Positions 33,297 to 43,723 of a stretch of 64,000 nt of DNA are shown piece after piece. Source of the DNA: Clostridia bacterium (lineage in GTDB: Bacteria; Bacillota; Clostridia; Oscillospirales; CAG-272); contig JAFUQU010000033.1 of assembly GCA_017472255.1 (NCBI GenBank), positions 55,301 to 119,300 of the forward strand, given 5' to 3'. The position numbers and the translations under genes were made by a program. Under the pieces are notes generated by a model. That model ran no database searches. It saw nothing but the letters and a program-made list of their open reading frames with translations, and was not told where the DNA came from. The first letter of the stretch is position 1. Every line of letters starts with the position of its first letter.

Positions 33297-34469
33297 ATGG
33301 AACTGAAAATTACCGCGCTGCCGAAGGAGCGGTGGAAGGATTATCCGCTGCCCATCGGCTATACGACCGACGAATATTACGATGTGACCATCGACGCCGA
33401 CGACGGCTTCGCCGTCCGCTTTACCAAAAAGCGCTGCACTCCGCCCATCACGCATACGCCGGAGGAATATGATTTTCCCGACCGGCTTTATGAGGATCAT
33501 TGGGAGGGCGCGTATGCCTGGGGAATCCTCAGCGGGGACGGACGGCTGCTGGGAGCCATCGAAACCTGCCCGGAGGCTTGGTGGAACCGCTTGCGCGTCA
33601 CCGAGCTTTGGGTGGACGAATCCATACGCCGACAGGGCTGGGGCAGACGGCTGATGGATGTTGCCAAGGAACAGGCGCGTCTCGAACGCCGCCGGGCGAT
33701 CATCCTTGAAACCCAGTCCTGCAACGCGGGCGCCATCGATTTCTATCGCAGTCAGGGCTTCACCCTCATCGGCTTTGACGCCTGCTGCTACTCCAACAAC
33801 GACATCGCCCGCCGGGAGGTGCGCACGGAACTGGGGATTCTGCTTGACAAGCCGGAAAAGCTGTCGGCGGAACAGGTGGAGATTCGTCCCGAGCGACCGG
33901 AGGACTATTTTGAAACCGAGTGCATGGTGCGCCGGGCGTTCTGGAACAAGTATCGCCCGGGCTGCGACGAGCATTATCTGGTGCATATCCTGCGGGAGGA
34001 TTCCGCTTATCTGCCTGAGCTGAGCCGGGTGGCTGTAGTGGACGGGAAGGTGGTCGGCTGCATTCTGTATTCGCGAAGCCGGGTGGAGGAGCGTGAAGTC
34101 GTTACCTTCGGGCCGCTGTGCGTCGATCCCGCCTATCAGGGACGGGGTATCGGCGGAATGCTGCTGGACGCCACGCTGGCGCTGGCAAAGGAAGCGGGCT
34201 GGTCGGGGGTGGTGATCTTTGGCGAGCCGGATTATTATCCGCTCCACGGCTTTGTGACCTGTGACCGGTTCGGCATCACCACCGCCGACGGGGGAAACCG
34301 CAATTCCTTCATGGCGTACCGGCTGAACGACAGCTTCGACGGGATTCACGGACGCTTTTTTGAGGCGGAGGTTTTCGAGCATCTGGAGGGAGCGGCGGCG
34401 TATGAGACGAAGTTTCCGCCCATGGAGCGGCAGCGTTTCCCCCAGCAATGGCCGGATGAAAAAGCATGA
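33297..34469 (+). CDS. Tandem GNAT acetyltransferase (two domains)
   Basis: This 390-aa protein has two GNAT domains. The first (about 1-185) shows LWVDESIRRQGWGRRLMD and NAGAIDFYRSQGFTLIGFD. The second (about 195-385) shows GPLCVDPAYQGRGIGGMLLD and GEPDYYPLHGFVT; that pattern resembles the YhbS-type acetyltransferases. Both keep the acetyl-CoA loop (RRQGWG, YQGRGIG). Substrates are unknown. The stop overlaps the methyltransferase start by 4 bases (ATGA). Confidence 0.9.
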   Translation: MELKITALPKERWKDYPLPIGYTTDEYYDVTIDADDGFAVRFTKKRCTPPITHTPEEYDFPDRLYEDHWEGAYAWGILSGDGRLLGAIETCPEAWWNRLRVTELWVDESIRRQGWGRRLMDVAKEQARLERRRAIILETQSCNAGAIDFYRSQGFTLIGFDACCYSNNDIARREVRTELGILLDKPEKLSAEQVEIRPERPEDYFETECMVRRAFWNKYRPGCDEHYLVHILREDSAYLPELSRVAVVDGKVVGCILYSRSRVEEREVVTFGPLCVDPAYQGRGIGGMLLDATLALAKEAGWSGVVIFGEPDYYPLHGFVTCDRFGITTADGGNRNSFMAYRLNDSFDGIHGRFFEAEVFEHLEGAAAYETKFPPMERQRFPQQWPDEKA

Positions 34470-35221
34470 GACAGGATGAACTGCTTGCGCGCTGGCGTGC
34501 GGAGGAACGTGCCGCCCACATTCACGGGTGGGATTTTTCGTACATCGAAGGCAGATATTCCGAGGAAGCGCTGCCATGGGATTACCGGGCGGTGATTCTG
34601 CGGCAGCTTCGCCCGGAGATGAAGCTTCTCGACATCGATACCGGCGGCGGTGAATTCCTGCTGTCGCTGAACCATCCCCACAGGAATATCAGCGCCACCG
34701 AAGCCTATCCGCCGAACGCGGCGCTGTGCAGGGAGACGCTTCTGCCGCTGGGAATCGATTTCAGGGAAGCGGACGGCGGGGAACGTTTGCCCTTCGATGA
34801 CGGGACGTTTGATATGGTGATTAACCGGCATGGGAATTTCAACGCGCGGGAAATCCATCGCGTGCTGAAGGACGGCGGGATGTTTATCACCCAGCAGGTG
34901 GGCGCGGAGAACGATCGGGAGCTGGTGGAGCTGCTACTGGGCAAAATCCCGCTGCCGTTCCCGGAACAATATCTTTCGGTTGCCGCCCGGAAATTCCGCG
35001 AGGCGGGCTTCACGATTGCCGATGAGCGGGAATGCTTCCGCCCGATTCGGTTCTATGATATCGGCGCGCTGGTTTGGTTTGCGCGTGTTATTGAGTGGGA
35101 ATTCCCGAATTTCTCCGTGGATGCCTGTATGGATTCGCTCCTTGGCGCCCAGTGGATTCAGGAGAAGGACGGCTTCGTTCAGGGACGGATTCACCGATTC
35201 CTGCTGGCGGCGAAAAAGTGA
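34466..35221 (+). CDS. SAM-dependent methyltransferase
   Basis: This 251-aa class I methyltransferase has motif I as KLLDIDTGGGEFLLSL at about 52-67, an acidic end of strand 2 (ATEAYP), and the post-motif ADGGERLPFDDGTFDMVINR at about 98-117. RVLKDGGMFITQQVG follows, as in UbiE-type enzymes. The substrate is unknown. It overlaps the GNAT gene by four bases, so the pair may modify the same small molecule. Confidence 0.85.
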   Translation: MRQDELLARWRAEERAAHIHGWDFSYIEGRYSEEALPWDYRAVILRQLRPEMKLLDIDTGGGEFLLSLNHPHRNISATEAYPPNAALCRETLLPLGIDFREADGGERLPFDDGTFDMVINRHGNFNAREIHRVLKDGGMFITQQVGAENDRELVELLLGKIPLPFPEQYLSVAARKFREAGFTIADERECFRPIRFYDIGALVWFARVIEWEFPNFSVDACMDSLLGAQWIQEKDGFVQGRIHRFLLAAKK

Positions 35222-35280
35222 GCGCCGCCCGATGATTGTATCATTTTTGTGAATTCTGCACTGTATATTGATGCGCAATA

Positions 35281-35309
35281 TTGACAAAAGCATGGATATG
35301 TGATATAAT
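35281..35309 (+). promoter_or_regulatory. Perfect-consensus promoter upstream of the FAD-protein leader
   Basis: TTGACA (35281-35286), a 17-bp spacer and TATAAT (35304-35309) are exact consensus. Transcription would start near 35316, about 25 bases before a terminator-like hairpin. Confidence 0.8.
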
Positions 35310-35340
35310 TTATTGTAACTATGTGTGTATCACAGTGATT

Positions 35341-35374
35341 ACATTCCGCAGACATCTGTTTGCGGAATGTTTTT
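35341..35374 (+). terminator. Leader terminator / candidate attenuator before the FAD-dependent protein gene
   Basis: A perfect 10-bp stem (ACATTCCGCA / TGCGGAATGT) with a 10-base loop is followed by TTTT. It lies between the consensus promoter and the start codon at 35429, so most transcripts would be about 60 bases long unless read-through is allowed. Confidence 0.65.
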
Positions 35375-35377
35375 GCG

Positions 35378-35415
35378 CGTAAATTTATTTCCGAATTCGT
35401 AAATTTATTTCCGAA
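35378..35415 (+). repeat. 18-bp direct repeat (2 copies, 20-bp period)
   Basis: CGTAAATTTATTTCCGAA occurs at 35378-35395 and 35398-35415. The second copy runs into the ribosome site (AAAGGAAG) of the FAD-dependent protein gene. Confidence 0.8.
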
Positions 35416-35428
35416 AGGAAGATGTATC

Positions 35429-36826
35429 ATGCAATATGACGTTGTAATCGTGGGCGCAGGCCCCTCCGGCATTTTCACCGCGCTGGAGCTGCTGAAAAAG
35501 CAGGCGGACAAGAAAATTATCCTCATTGAAAAGGGTCTGCCCGTGGAGAAGCGCCGCTGTCCCAAGCAGAAAACTCGCCAGTGCGTACAGTGCAAGCCCT
35601 ACTGCCATATCACCACCGGCTTTTCGGGGGCGGGCGCGTTCTCGGACGGCAAGCTGTCCCTGTCCTACGATGTGGGCGGTGAGCTTCCTGAGCTGATCGG
35701 CTGGCAGCGTGCGCAGGAGCTGATCGATTATACCGATAAAATTTATCTGGAATTCGGCGCGGACGAGCACGTGGAGGGCGTATCGGGCGATCCCTTCATC
35801 AAGGAAATCCGACGCCGCGCCATTCAGGCAGGTCTGCGGCTGGTGGACTGCCCCATCCGCCACCTGGGCACCGAAAAGGCGCAGGATATCTATTACTCCA
35901 TTCAGCAGTATCTGGCAAATCACGGCGTAGAGCTGCTGTTCGGCTGCAACTGCACCGACCTGATCGTTGAAAACGGCGCCTGCGTGGGCGTGATCATCGA
36001 CGAGAAGGGAAGCGAGCGGGAAATCCGCGGCAAGGACATCGTCGTGGCAACCGGACGCCGGGGCGCGGACTGGCTGGAAAAAATCTGCGTCGAGCATGGC
36101 GTGGAGCACAAGCCGGGTACGGTGGATATCGGTGTGCGCGTGGAAGTGCGCAACGAGATCATCGAGGACGTGAACAAGGTGCTTTACGAGTCCAAGCTCA
36201 TCGGCTATCCCAAGCCCTTTAAGAACAAGGTGCGCACCTTCTGCCAGAATCCGGGCGGCTTCGTCAGCCAGGAGAACTACGACAACGATCTGGCGGTGGT
36301 CAACGGTCATTCCTACAAGGACACCAAATCGTCCAACACCAATCTGGCGATTCTCTGCTCGCACAATTTCTCGGTTCCCTTCAATCAGCCCATCGCTTAC
36401 GCGCAGAAGGTAGGCGAGCTGACCAATATGCTGGGCGCGGGACACATTTTAGTGCAGCGCTTCGGCGATATTCTGGACGGCAAGCGCACATGGACGAAGG
36501 AGCTGGCGCAGTCCAACGTGAAGCCCACGCTTCCCGACGCGGTGGCGGGCGATATTACGGCGGCCATGCCGTACCGGGCGATGACGAACATCATCAACTT
36601 CATTCAGGCGATGGATATCGTGGTGCCCGGCTTTGCTAGCTCGGAGACGCTGCTCTATTCGCCAGAGCTGAAATTTTACTCCAACCGGGTCAAGATGGAT
36701 GAAAACCTGACAACCTCGCTGCCCGGTCTGCACTGTCTGGGCGATTCCAGCGGCTGGACGCGCGGCCTGATGATGGCCTCCGTCATGGGCGTGCTCATGG
36801 GTCGGCAGATCGCAGAGAAGGATTGA
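35429..36826 (+). CDS. FAD-dependent dehydrogenase-like protein (COG2509 type)
   Basis: This 465-aa flavoprotein starts at the ATG at 35429 behind AAAGGAAG. The N-terminal dinucleotide-binding motif is YDVVIVGAGPSGIFTALELL, with an acidic strand end at IILIEKG. A Cys-rich segment (RRCPKQKTRQCVQCKPYC) is followed by GFSGAGAFSDGKLSLS. A C-terminal GLHCLGDSSGWTRGLMMASV binds FAD. Members of this group are annotated only as uncharacterised FAD-dependent dehydrogenases. Its leader suggests regulated expression. Confidence 0.85.
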   Translation: MQYDVVIVGAGPSGIFTALELLKKQADKKIILIEKGLPVEKRRCPKQKTRQCVQCKPYCHITTGFSGAGAFSDGKLSLSYDVGGELPELIGWQRAQELIDYTDKIYLEFGADEHVEGVSGDPFIKEIRRRAIQAGLRLVDCPIRHLGTEKAQDIYYSIQQYLANHGVELLFGCNCTDLIVENGACVGVIIDEKGSEREIRGKDIVVATGRRGADWLEKICVEHGVEHKPGTVDIGVRVEVRNEIIEDVNKVLYESKLIGYPKPFKNKVRTFCQNPGGFVSQENYDNDLAVVNGHSYKDTKSSNTNLAILCSHNFSVPFNQPIAYAQKVGELTNMLGAGHILVQRFGDILDGKRTWTKELAQSNVKPTLPDAVAGDITAAMPYRAMTNIINFIQAMDIVVPGFASSETLLYSPELKFYSNRVKMDENLTTSLPGLHCLGDSSGWTRGLMMASVMGVLMGRQIAEKD

Positions 36827-36832
36827 ACATAA

Positions 36833-36874
36833 TAAAATGCCTCTTTTGTCGTACTTGACAAAAGAGGCATTTTA
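36833..36874 (+). terminator. Intrinsic terminator of the FAD-protein gene
   Basis: 18-bp perfect arms (36833-36850 and 36857-36874) with a GTACTT loop lie 6 bases after the stop. The T-rich outer part of the 3' arm serves as the tract. Confidence 0.85.
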
Positions 36875-36908
36875 CTTTAGTACAAAAGGATGAAAATTCC
36901 ATAATAAC

Positions 36909-36937
36909 TTGACAACTTTAGAAATATCATGTATAAT
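36909..36937 (+). promoter_or_regulatory. Perfect-consensus promoter of a membrane-anchored hypothetical
   Basis: TTGACA (36909-36914), a 17-bp spacer and TATAAT (36932-36937) lie about 35 bases before the GTG start. Confidence 0.8.
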
Positions 36938-36971
36938 GGAATCAGTAAAGCTGGATACGGGAGGTGCGGCA

Positions 36972-37625
36972 GTGAAGAAGATCGTAATTTCGGTGTTGAT
37001 CGTGCTTACGGGGCTGTTGATGCTTAACTTCGTTTTTCGCCCGGCTGCGGTGACGGAGAGTTTACCCGAATTGATCATTTACGCCTATATTTGCGACGAA
37101 AACAACAGCGGCTGTTCCTATTCATTCCAACCGTTGACGCTGCATGAGGTGCGGCAGATGGCTCCCGTTTTCGGTGCGGGAATGACAAATTTGAACTTTA
37201 TGTTTGAATTCGACGGCGGCTTGGTTGAGGTTGTTTCCGAGGATGAGGATGTGCAGCTGTCAAAGGGTGAATCGCACGGACCATGGGATTATCAGGCTGG
37301 TTATGATCAAAGGGACTACGGCTTCGGATTCCGTGTAGCCAGCGGCGGTTATCTTGCGGCGAATCCGCTCGGGTCGAATCGCGGGCATATAACGATAACC
37401 GATCCTGCAATGATGAGTATCAAAGGCTGCACTGGCAGGGAATATTATCTGACCGTCAAGGCTTACGATTTCATGGACGAAAAAGCGCCGGTCGTTACGG
37501 CCATGCTGAAACTGGTGCAGCTTGAAGATGAGAGAGGAGTAAACGGCGGCTCCAATTATTACTCCGTAGAAATGATTTCCTATGAATACAGCGACGACAT
37601 GAAATTGATGGAGGACGCGCCGTGA
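36972..37625 (+). CDS. Hypothetical protein with N-terminal membrane anchor
   Basis: This 217-aa protein starts at GTG 36972 behind GGGAGGTG. An ATG start farther upstream would overlap the -10 box. Residues about 4-21 (IVISVLIVLTGLLMLNFV) form a membrane anchor or uncleaved signal, so the rest is probably outside the cell. The remainder is rich in Gly, Glu, Asp and Tyr (YICDENNSGCSYSFQP, EYYLTVKAYDFMDEKAPVV) and looks like a beta-sandwich. I do not recognise it. A perfect promoter drives it alone, and it is convergent with ptsI. Confidence 0.7.
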   Translation: MKKIVISVLIVLTGLLMLNFVFRPAAVTESLPELIIYAYICDENNSGCSYSFQPLTLHEVRQMAPVFGAGMTNLNFMFEFDGGLVEVVSEDEDVQLSKGESHGPWDYQAGYDQRDYGFGFRVASGGYLAANPLGSNRGHITITDPAMMSIKGCTGREYYLTVKAYDFMDEKAPVVTAMLKLVQLEDERGVNGGSNYYSVEMISYEYSDDMKLMEDAP

Positions 37626-37642
37626 CGGCACGTCCTCCATTG

Positions 37643-39280
37643 TTACTTCGACAAATCCAGTTTGCGCACCGCGTCGCGCAGCTTCAATACCGACGACGGG
37701 GATACCGACAGCTCGTCGATGCCCATGCGCAGGAAGGCTTCGGTCAGCGAGGTGTCCGCCGCCAGCTCGCCGCAGATGCCGATCCACGCATTGTTCGCGT
37801 GAGCGTTCTTCGCTGCGAATTCGATGAGCCGCAGAACGGCTTCGTGATGGGTGTCGCAGAAGCGTTCCAGCGCCGGATTCTGACGGTCGCAGGCCAGCGT
37901 GTACTGGGTCAGATCGTTGGTGCCTACGCTGAAAAAGTCCACCAGCGGTGCCAGACGATCGCTGATGATGGCGGCAGCGGGGGTCTCGACCATGATGCCC
38001 AGCTCCGTGCGGTCAGCGTATTCAATGCCCGCGTCCTCCAGCTCCTGACGGACGTCTTTGCAGATGCGGAGGATTTCCTCCACTTCGTCCGTGCTGGTGA
38101 TCATCGGGAACATAATGCCCAGATTTCCGTAAGCCGACGCCCGGTAGAGGGCGCGAAGCTGGGTGCGGAATATCTCCGGACGGGTCAGGCAGATTCGGAT
38201 GGCACGCATACCGAGGGCGGGATTCTCCTCTTTGGCAAGCCCGAAATAATCAGCCTGCTTGTCCGCGCCGATATCCAGCGTGCGGATGATAACCTTCTTG
38301 CCCGCCATGCTTTCCAGCACCTTTTTATAGACCCGGAACTGCTGCTCCTCATCGGGATAATCGTCGCTCTCCAGATAGAGGAATTCGCTGCGGAAAAGAC
38401 CGATGCCTCCCGCGTCGTTAGCCAGCACCTCGCCGATGTTGTCCACGCTGCCGATGTTGGCGTAGATATTGACGCTCCGACCGTCCAGCGTTACGTTATC
38501 CTTGCCCCGCAGATTTTGAAGAAGCTGGCGTTTTTCCTGATCGGCGCGCTGCTTTTCCCGGGCATCGTCCAGCGTCGCTTCATCCGGGTTAATGATGATC
38601 TCACCCGTGCAGCCGTTGACGATCATCATGTCTCCGTCCTTCACCGATGTGAGCAGTCCGTCCACGCCGATGACGGCGGGGATGTTCATGTTCCGCGCCA
38701 GAATGGCGGTGTGGGAGTTGGAGGAACCATGGGTGGTGACAAAAGCCAGCACCCGGCTTTTGTCCAGCGATACGGTTTCGCTGGGAGCCAGATCGTCGGC
38801 GCAGAGAATCATGCTGTCCCCCGACGCTCCCGCCTGCTTCCTGCCCGACAGACAGTTGATGAGCCGGTTGGAGATGTCCCGCACATCGGCGGCGCGCGCC
38901 TGCATATAGCTGTCGTCCATGGCGGCGAACATCTCGGCGAAGTTGTCGGCGGTGACGGCCACCGCGTATTCCGCGTTGACCGCCTGACTTTCGATGAGAC
39001 CGCAGATCGACTCGTTGTAATCGTCATCCTCCAGCATCATGCTGTGGATTTCAAAAATCTGCGCTCCCGATTCGCCCACCTCGCGGAGGGCTTTCTGATA
39101 GATGGCGTCCAGCTCGGCGATGGCTTCGGCCTTGGCTGCCTCGAAGCGCTCCTTCTCGGCGGCGATGTCGGTGATCTTCACCCGGGTAACTCGTGCGTCC
39201 CGGCGCTGGAACACCGAAGCCTGACCGATGGCGATGGCGCCAGATACGCCTTTTCCTGTGAGCTTCTGCATACCGGGCAT
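37643..39280 (-). CDS. ptsI: PTS enzyme I (phosphoenolpyruvate-protein phosphotransferase)
   Basis: This 545-aa cytoplasmic enzyme takes phosphate from PEP and gives it to HPr. The phospho-His site is in HGSSNSHTAILARNMNIPAV at about 180-200. PEP-binding and C-terminal motifs include GIGLFRSEFLYLESDDYP, GIMFPMITSTDEVEE and VDFFSVGTNDLTQYTLACDR. The length is slightly below the usual 570. It is the last gene of the glcT-ptsG-ptsH-ptsI run, 6 bases after ptsH. Confidence 0.96.
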   Translation of the reverse strand: MPGMQKLTGKGVSGAIAIGQASVFQRRDARVTRVKITDIAAEKERFEAAKAEAIAELDAIYQKALREVGESGAQIFEIHSMMLEDDDYNESICGLIESQAVNAEYAVAVTADNFAEMFAAMDDSYMQARAADVRDISNRLINCLSGRKQAGASGDSMILCADDLAPSETVSLDKSRVLAFVTTHGSSNSHTAILARNMNIPAVIGVDGLLTSVKDGDMMIVNGCTGEIIINPDEATLDDAREKQRADQEKRQLLQNLRGKDNVTLDGRSVNIYANIGSVDNIGEVLANDAGGIGLFRSEFLYLESDDYPDEEQQFRVYKKVLESMAGKKVIIRTLDIGADKQADYFGLAKEENPALGMRAIRICLTRPEIFRTQLRALYRASAYGNLGIMFPMITSTDEVEEILRICKDVRQELEDAGIEYADRTELGIMVETPAAAIISDRLAPLVDFFSVGTNDLTQYTLACDRQNPALERFCDTHHEAVLRLIEFAAKNAHANNAWIGICGELAADTSLTEAFLRMGIDELSVSPSSVLKLRDAVRKLDLSK

Positions 39281-39286
39281 GACTCC

Positions 39287-39544
39287 TTACAGATTGGCTT
39301 CGAAGAAAGCCTGTAACTCAGTGGCTGCGGTATCCTCGTCGCCGCCCTCTACCGTGATCTTGATGGTATCGCCCTTGACAACGCCAAGTCCCATGACGGC
39401 GAACAGCTTGGATGCGCTGGCCGATTTGCCGCCTTTTTCGATGGTGACGCTGCTACCCAGCGCCTTGACCTTGCTTACCAGCAGACCTGCCGGTCTTGCG
39501 TGAATGCCAACCTCGTCCTTAATGGTGTACTCAAAAGTTTTCAT
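39287..39544 (-). CDS. ptsH: Phosphocarrier HPr
   Basis: This 85-aa phosphocarrier passes phosphate from enzyme I to enzyme IIA through H15 in VGIHARPAGLL. The site where HPr kinase acts in many Firmicutes, Ser46, is not conserved. The segment GKSASASKLFAVMGLG puts Lys at 46 and Ser at 45. Regulation by Ser-phosphorylation and CcpA may therefore differ. It lies 25 bases after ptsG and just before ptsI. Confidence 0.94.
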   Translation of the reverse strand: MKTFEYTIKDEVGIHARPAGLLVSKVKALGSSVTIEKGGKSASASKLFAVMGLGVVKGDTIKITVEGGDEDTAATELQAFFEANL

Positions 39545-39569
39545 AATGCGATCTCCTTTATAATATTAA

Positions 39570-41720
<2,151 letters not shown>

Positions 41721-41728
41721 TTACGATG

Positions 41729-42565
41729 TCAGGCGCAAATGCGCTTTAAGTGGATGGTGAGGGTGAGCAGCTCGTCCTCGCCGATGGTTTTGTTGCAGGT
41801 TTTCAGAATGTACTCCTGTATGCACTGCGCACATTTGTAATGCTTTTTACAGCTCTTTTTTATTATGTCCACAAAATCAGAATCTTTACTTAAAACTTCG
41901 GAAATTTCTTCATTTTTATACAGACGCTGTGCCAGATACTTCAGATGGGTCATGAATCGGGCAAAGTGCGCGTCCTCTCGATCAAAGTTGCGGCCGTAGT
42001 AATACTCGGCGATTTCCACGCAGCCGCCGGTGAGCCGGGTAATGTCATAGACATCGCTGATCTGTGTGCCCATTTCGGCATTGACGATGTGCATGGCGAT
42101 GAAGCCCGCCTCGTCGGGATGGAAGCGCACACCCAGCTGACGCTCCGCTTCGACGATACAGTGTTTTCCAAGTTCCAGCTCGGCGGGGTAGCAGTCGGCG
42201 ATGGAGTCAATAAGCGGATTGGTCAGCTGAATGCCCTGCCGCTGCCGTTCAATGGCGAAGCTGATGTGGTCGGTAAGCGTGATCAGCAGCGTGTCGCTTA
42301 GAGAAGCGGACAGATGCGCGCGGATGTAACGCACCATATCATCGGTAAAGCGGATATATTCGGATGGAATTTCGGAGAGCAGGGTGATGAGTTTTTTTTG
42401 CAGTTCGGAGCCTGTGACCATGTAGGTTTTCTGAACCAGCGCCGGATCCAGACTGTCGCCGTATCTTCTGCCGAAGCCGATGCCCCTGCCCGAGACGATC
42501 TGTTCTCTGTCGTTGTCGTCGGTCACAAGGACGGTATTGTTGTTGATCACTTTGATGATTCTCAT
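41729..42565 (-). CDS. glcT: BglG/GlcT-family RNA-binding antiterminator
   Basis: This 278-aa PRD antiterminator starts at the ATG at 42563-42565 behind GGAGGAAG. The RNA-binding CAT domain (1-60) has MRIIKVINNNTVLV and GRGIGFGRRYGD. PRD1 (about 65-170) has HISFAIERQRQG and YPAELELGKHC. PRD2 (about 175-278) has FMTHLKYLAQRL and LLTLTIHLKRI. Both carry the His residues phosphorylated by PTS proteins. It binds a RAT stem in its own leader and is followed by ptsG, giving the same gene order as B. subtilis. It may be closer to LicT in detail. Confidence 0.9.
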   Translation of the reverse strand: MRIIKVINNNTVLVTDDNDREQIVSGRGIGFGRRYGDSLDPALVQKTYMVTGSELQKKLITLLSEIPSEYIRFTDDMVRYIRAHLSASLSDTLLITLTDHISFAIERQRQGIQLTNPLIDSIADCYPAELELGKHCIVEAERQLGVRFHPDEAGFIAMHIVNAEMGTQISDVYDITRLTGGCVEIAEYYYGRNFDREDAHFARFMTHLKYLAQRLYKNEEISEVLSKDSDFVDIIKKSCKKHYKCAQCIQEYILKTCNKTIGEDELLTLTIHLKRICA

Positions 42566-42605
42566 GTTCTTCCTCCAACGATACAAATTTTTGCCGTAAA
42601 AACAG

Positions 42606-42670
42606 AAAAAACCAGCCTTGAGACACGGACATAACAACAGTTTTCTGCTGTACTCCGCTCAAAGTTGGTT
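42606..42670 (-). terminator. Leader terminator overlapping the RAT site
   Basis: On the minus strand AACCA-A-CTTTGAG pairs with CTCAAGG-C-TGGTT (one mismatch, one G-U), enclosing a further hairpin (CAGCAG/CTGTTG), and ends in TTTTTT. Its 5' arm overlaps the 3' arm of the RAT, so the two are mutually exclusive. Confidence 0.8.
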
Positions 42671-42690
42671 ATGCCCTTTCGGTAACACCC
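42665..42690 (-). promoter_or_regulatory. RAT (ribonucleic antiterminator) site for the PRD antiterminator
   Basis: On the minus strand GGGTGTTACC-GAAA-GGGCATAACC follows the BglG/GlcT RAT pattern of a short stem with asymmetric bulges. It lies about 30 bases after the -10 box and overlaps the terminator by about 6 bases. Confidence 0.8.
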
Positions 42691-42720
42691 AATTAATATA
42701 TGCAATTTGTTTCTGTAAAT

Positions 42721-42749
42721 ACTATATCACAATTTCATGCCTTTGTCAA
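42721..42749 (-). promoter_or_regulatory. Promoter of the glcT-ptsGHI operon
   Basis: On the minus strand TTGACA (42744-42749), a 17-bp spacer and TATAGT (42721-42726). Confidence 0.75.
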
Positions 42750-42780
42750 GCAGATTAGTAAAAAATATATAGGTTCTATG

Positions 42781-42822
42781 TTGTGCACAAGAAAAAACTT
42801 CAAAAATTGACGTTGTGCACAA
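42781..42822. repeat. Two identical 10-bp palindromes upstream of the pts promoter
   Basis: TTGTGCACAA occurs at 42781-42790 and 42813-42822, 32 bases centre to centre (about three helical turns). The pair lies between the AraC stop and the glcT promoter. It could be an operator pair for the pts operon, or the two copies could pair as a terminator for araC. Confidence 0.65.
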
Positions 42823-42828
42823 AAGATA

Positions 42829-43701
42829 TTATTCCCGCCGCTTTGCCTGACGGAAGTCATTGGGCGTCTGACCGGTCTGGGCGGCGAAAATCCGGTAAAA
42901 GGTGCGGGTACAGTCGCAGCCCACCTGCGCGGCGATGCAGTCCACGCTGTCCTCCGTCTCCAGCAGCAGAGCCTTGGCGTCGGCAATCCGCAGGGTATTC
43001 ACATACTGCTTGACGCCCATCCCCGTCCGCTCGATGAAGAAGCGGGAGAGCGCCTTTTCCGTGTAGCCGAAGGCGGTGCAGAGCGTTTTCACCGTCAGGT
43101 CGGGATTGCGGTAATTTTGATAGATATATTTCATCAGGTCAGCCTTGCCGTGGGGGCTGCTGATGTCGATGAGCGATTCGGTCAGCTGATCGTACAGCAG
43201 GGCGAGGATGGCGGACGCCAGAGAGGTCAGCCTGGCGTGGGGCAGGGATTTGGCCAGAACGTAGGGAATATGGGCGATTTCCGGCGGCAAGATTCCATGC
43301 TCCAGCTGCTCGGTGATATGCAGCATCTGCTCCAGCAGCTGACGGATGACGCCGGTGGTGTCGGACACCGGGCAGGCGGGCGTCTTTCCCACGGGAAGCA
43401 GCAGGGGCGAGGGGAGAATGTTGGGCGGAATGAAGGCGAGATAGTTGGAGAAGGGACCGCCGGTGATGGTCTCATGGATGCAGCCGCTGTTGCAGATGAG
43501 AATTTCACCCGCGTGAATCGTCGTTTCATGATAAATGCCGGTGTCGTTGTGGAAGCGGACGGTCATCTCTCCATCCAGAATGTACAGCGCCTCGATGTTG
43601 TAATGCAGGTGCGCCTCCACAAAGCGGGCCTGCGGCTGCAGCGACTTTGAAACCACGGGCGTCATGTATTTATCGCGCAGATTTTCATATATCCAGTTCA
43701 T
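42829..43701 (-). CDS. AraC-family transcriptional regulator
   Basis: This 290-aa regulator starts at the ATG at 43699-43701 behind GGAGGGTTTACC. A longer open frame upstream lacks that site. The cupin domain has HLHYNIEALYILDGEMTVRFH at about 29-49. The C-terminal helix-turn-helix pair has LTVKTLCTAFGYTEKALSRFF and VDCIAAQVGCDCTRTFYRIF, then TGQTPNDFR. It is divergent from a solute-binding lipoprotein across 139 bases that contain direct repeats, so it probably activates that gene. Confidence 0.9.
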   Translation of the reverse strand: MNWIYENLRDKYMTPVVSKSLQPQARFVEAHLHYNIEALYILDGEMTVRFHNDTGIYHETTIHAGEILICNSGCIHETITGGPFSNYLAFIPPNILPSPLLLPVGKTPACPVSDTTGVIRQLLEQMLHITEQLEHGILPPEIAHIPYVLAKSLPHARLTSLASAILALLYDQLTESLIDISSPHGKADLMKYIYQNYRNPDLTVKTLCTAFGYTEKALSRFFIERTGMGVKQYVNTLRIADAKALLLETEDSVDCIAAQVGCDCTRTFYRIFAAQTGQTPNDFRQAKRRE

Positions 43702-43723
43702 GGTAAACCCTCCGTTTATTTTG

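Noticed and set aside
36909..36971. Longer start for the membrane-anchored hypothetical at 36972
   Set aside because: The upstream ATG lies at the edge of or inside the consensus promoter, while GTG 36972 has a good ribosome site.
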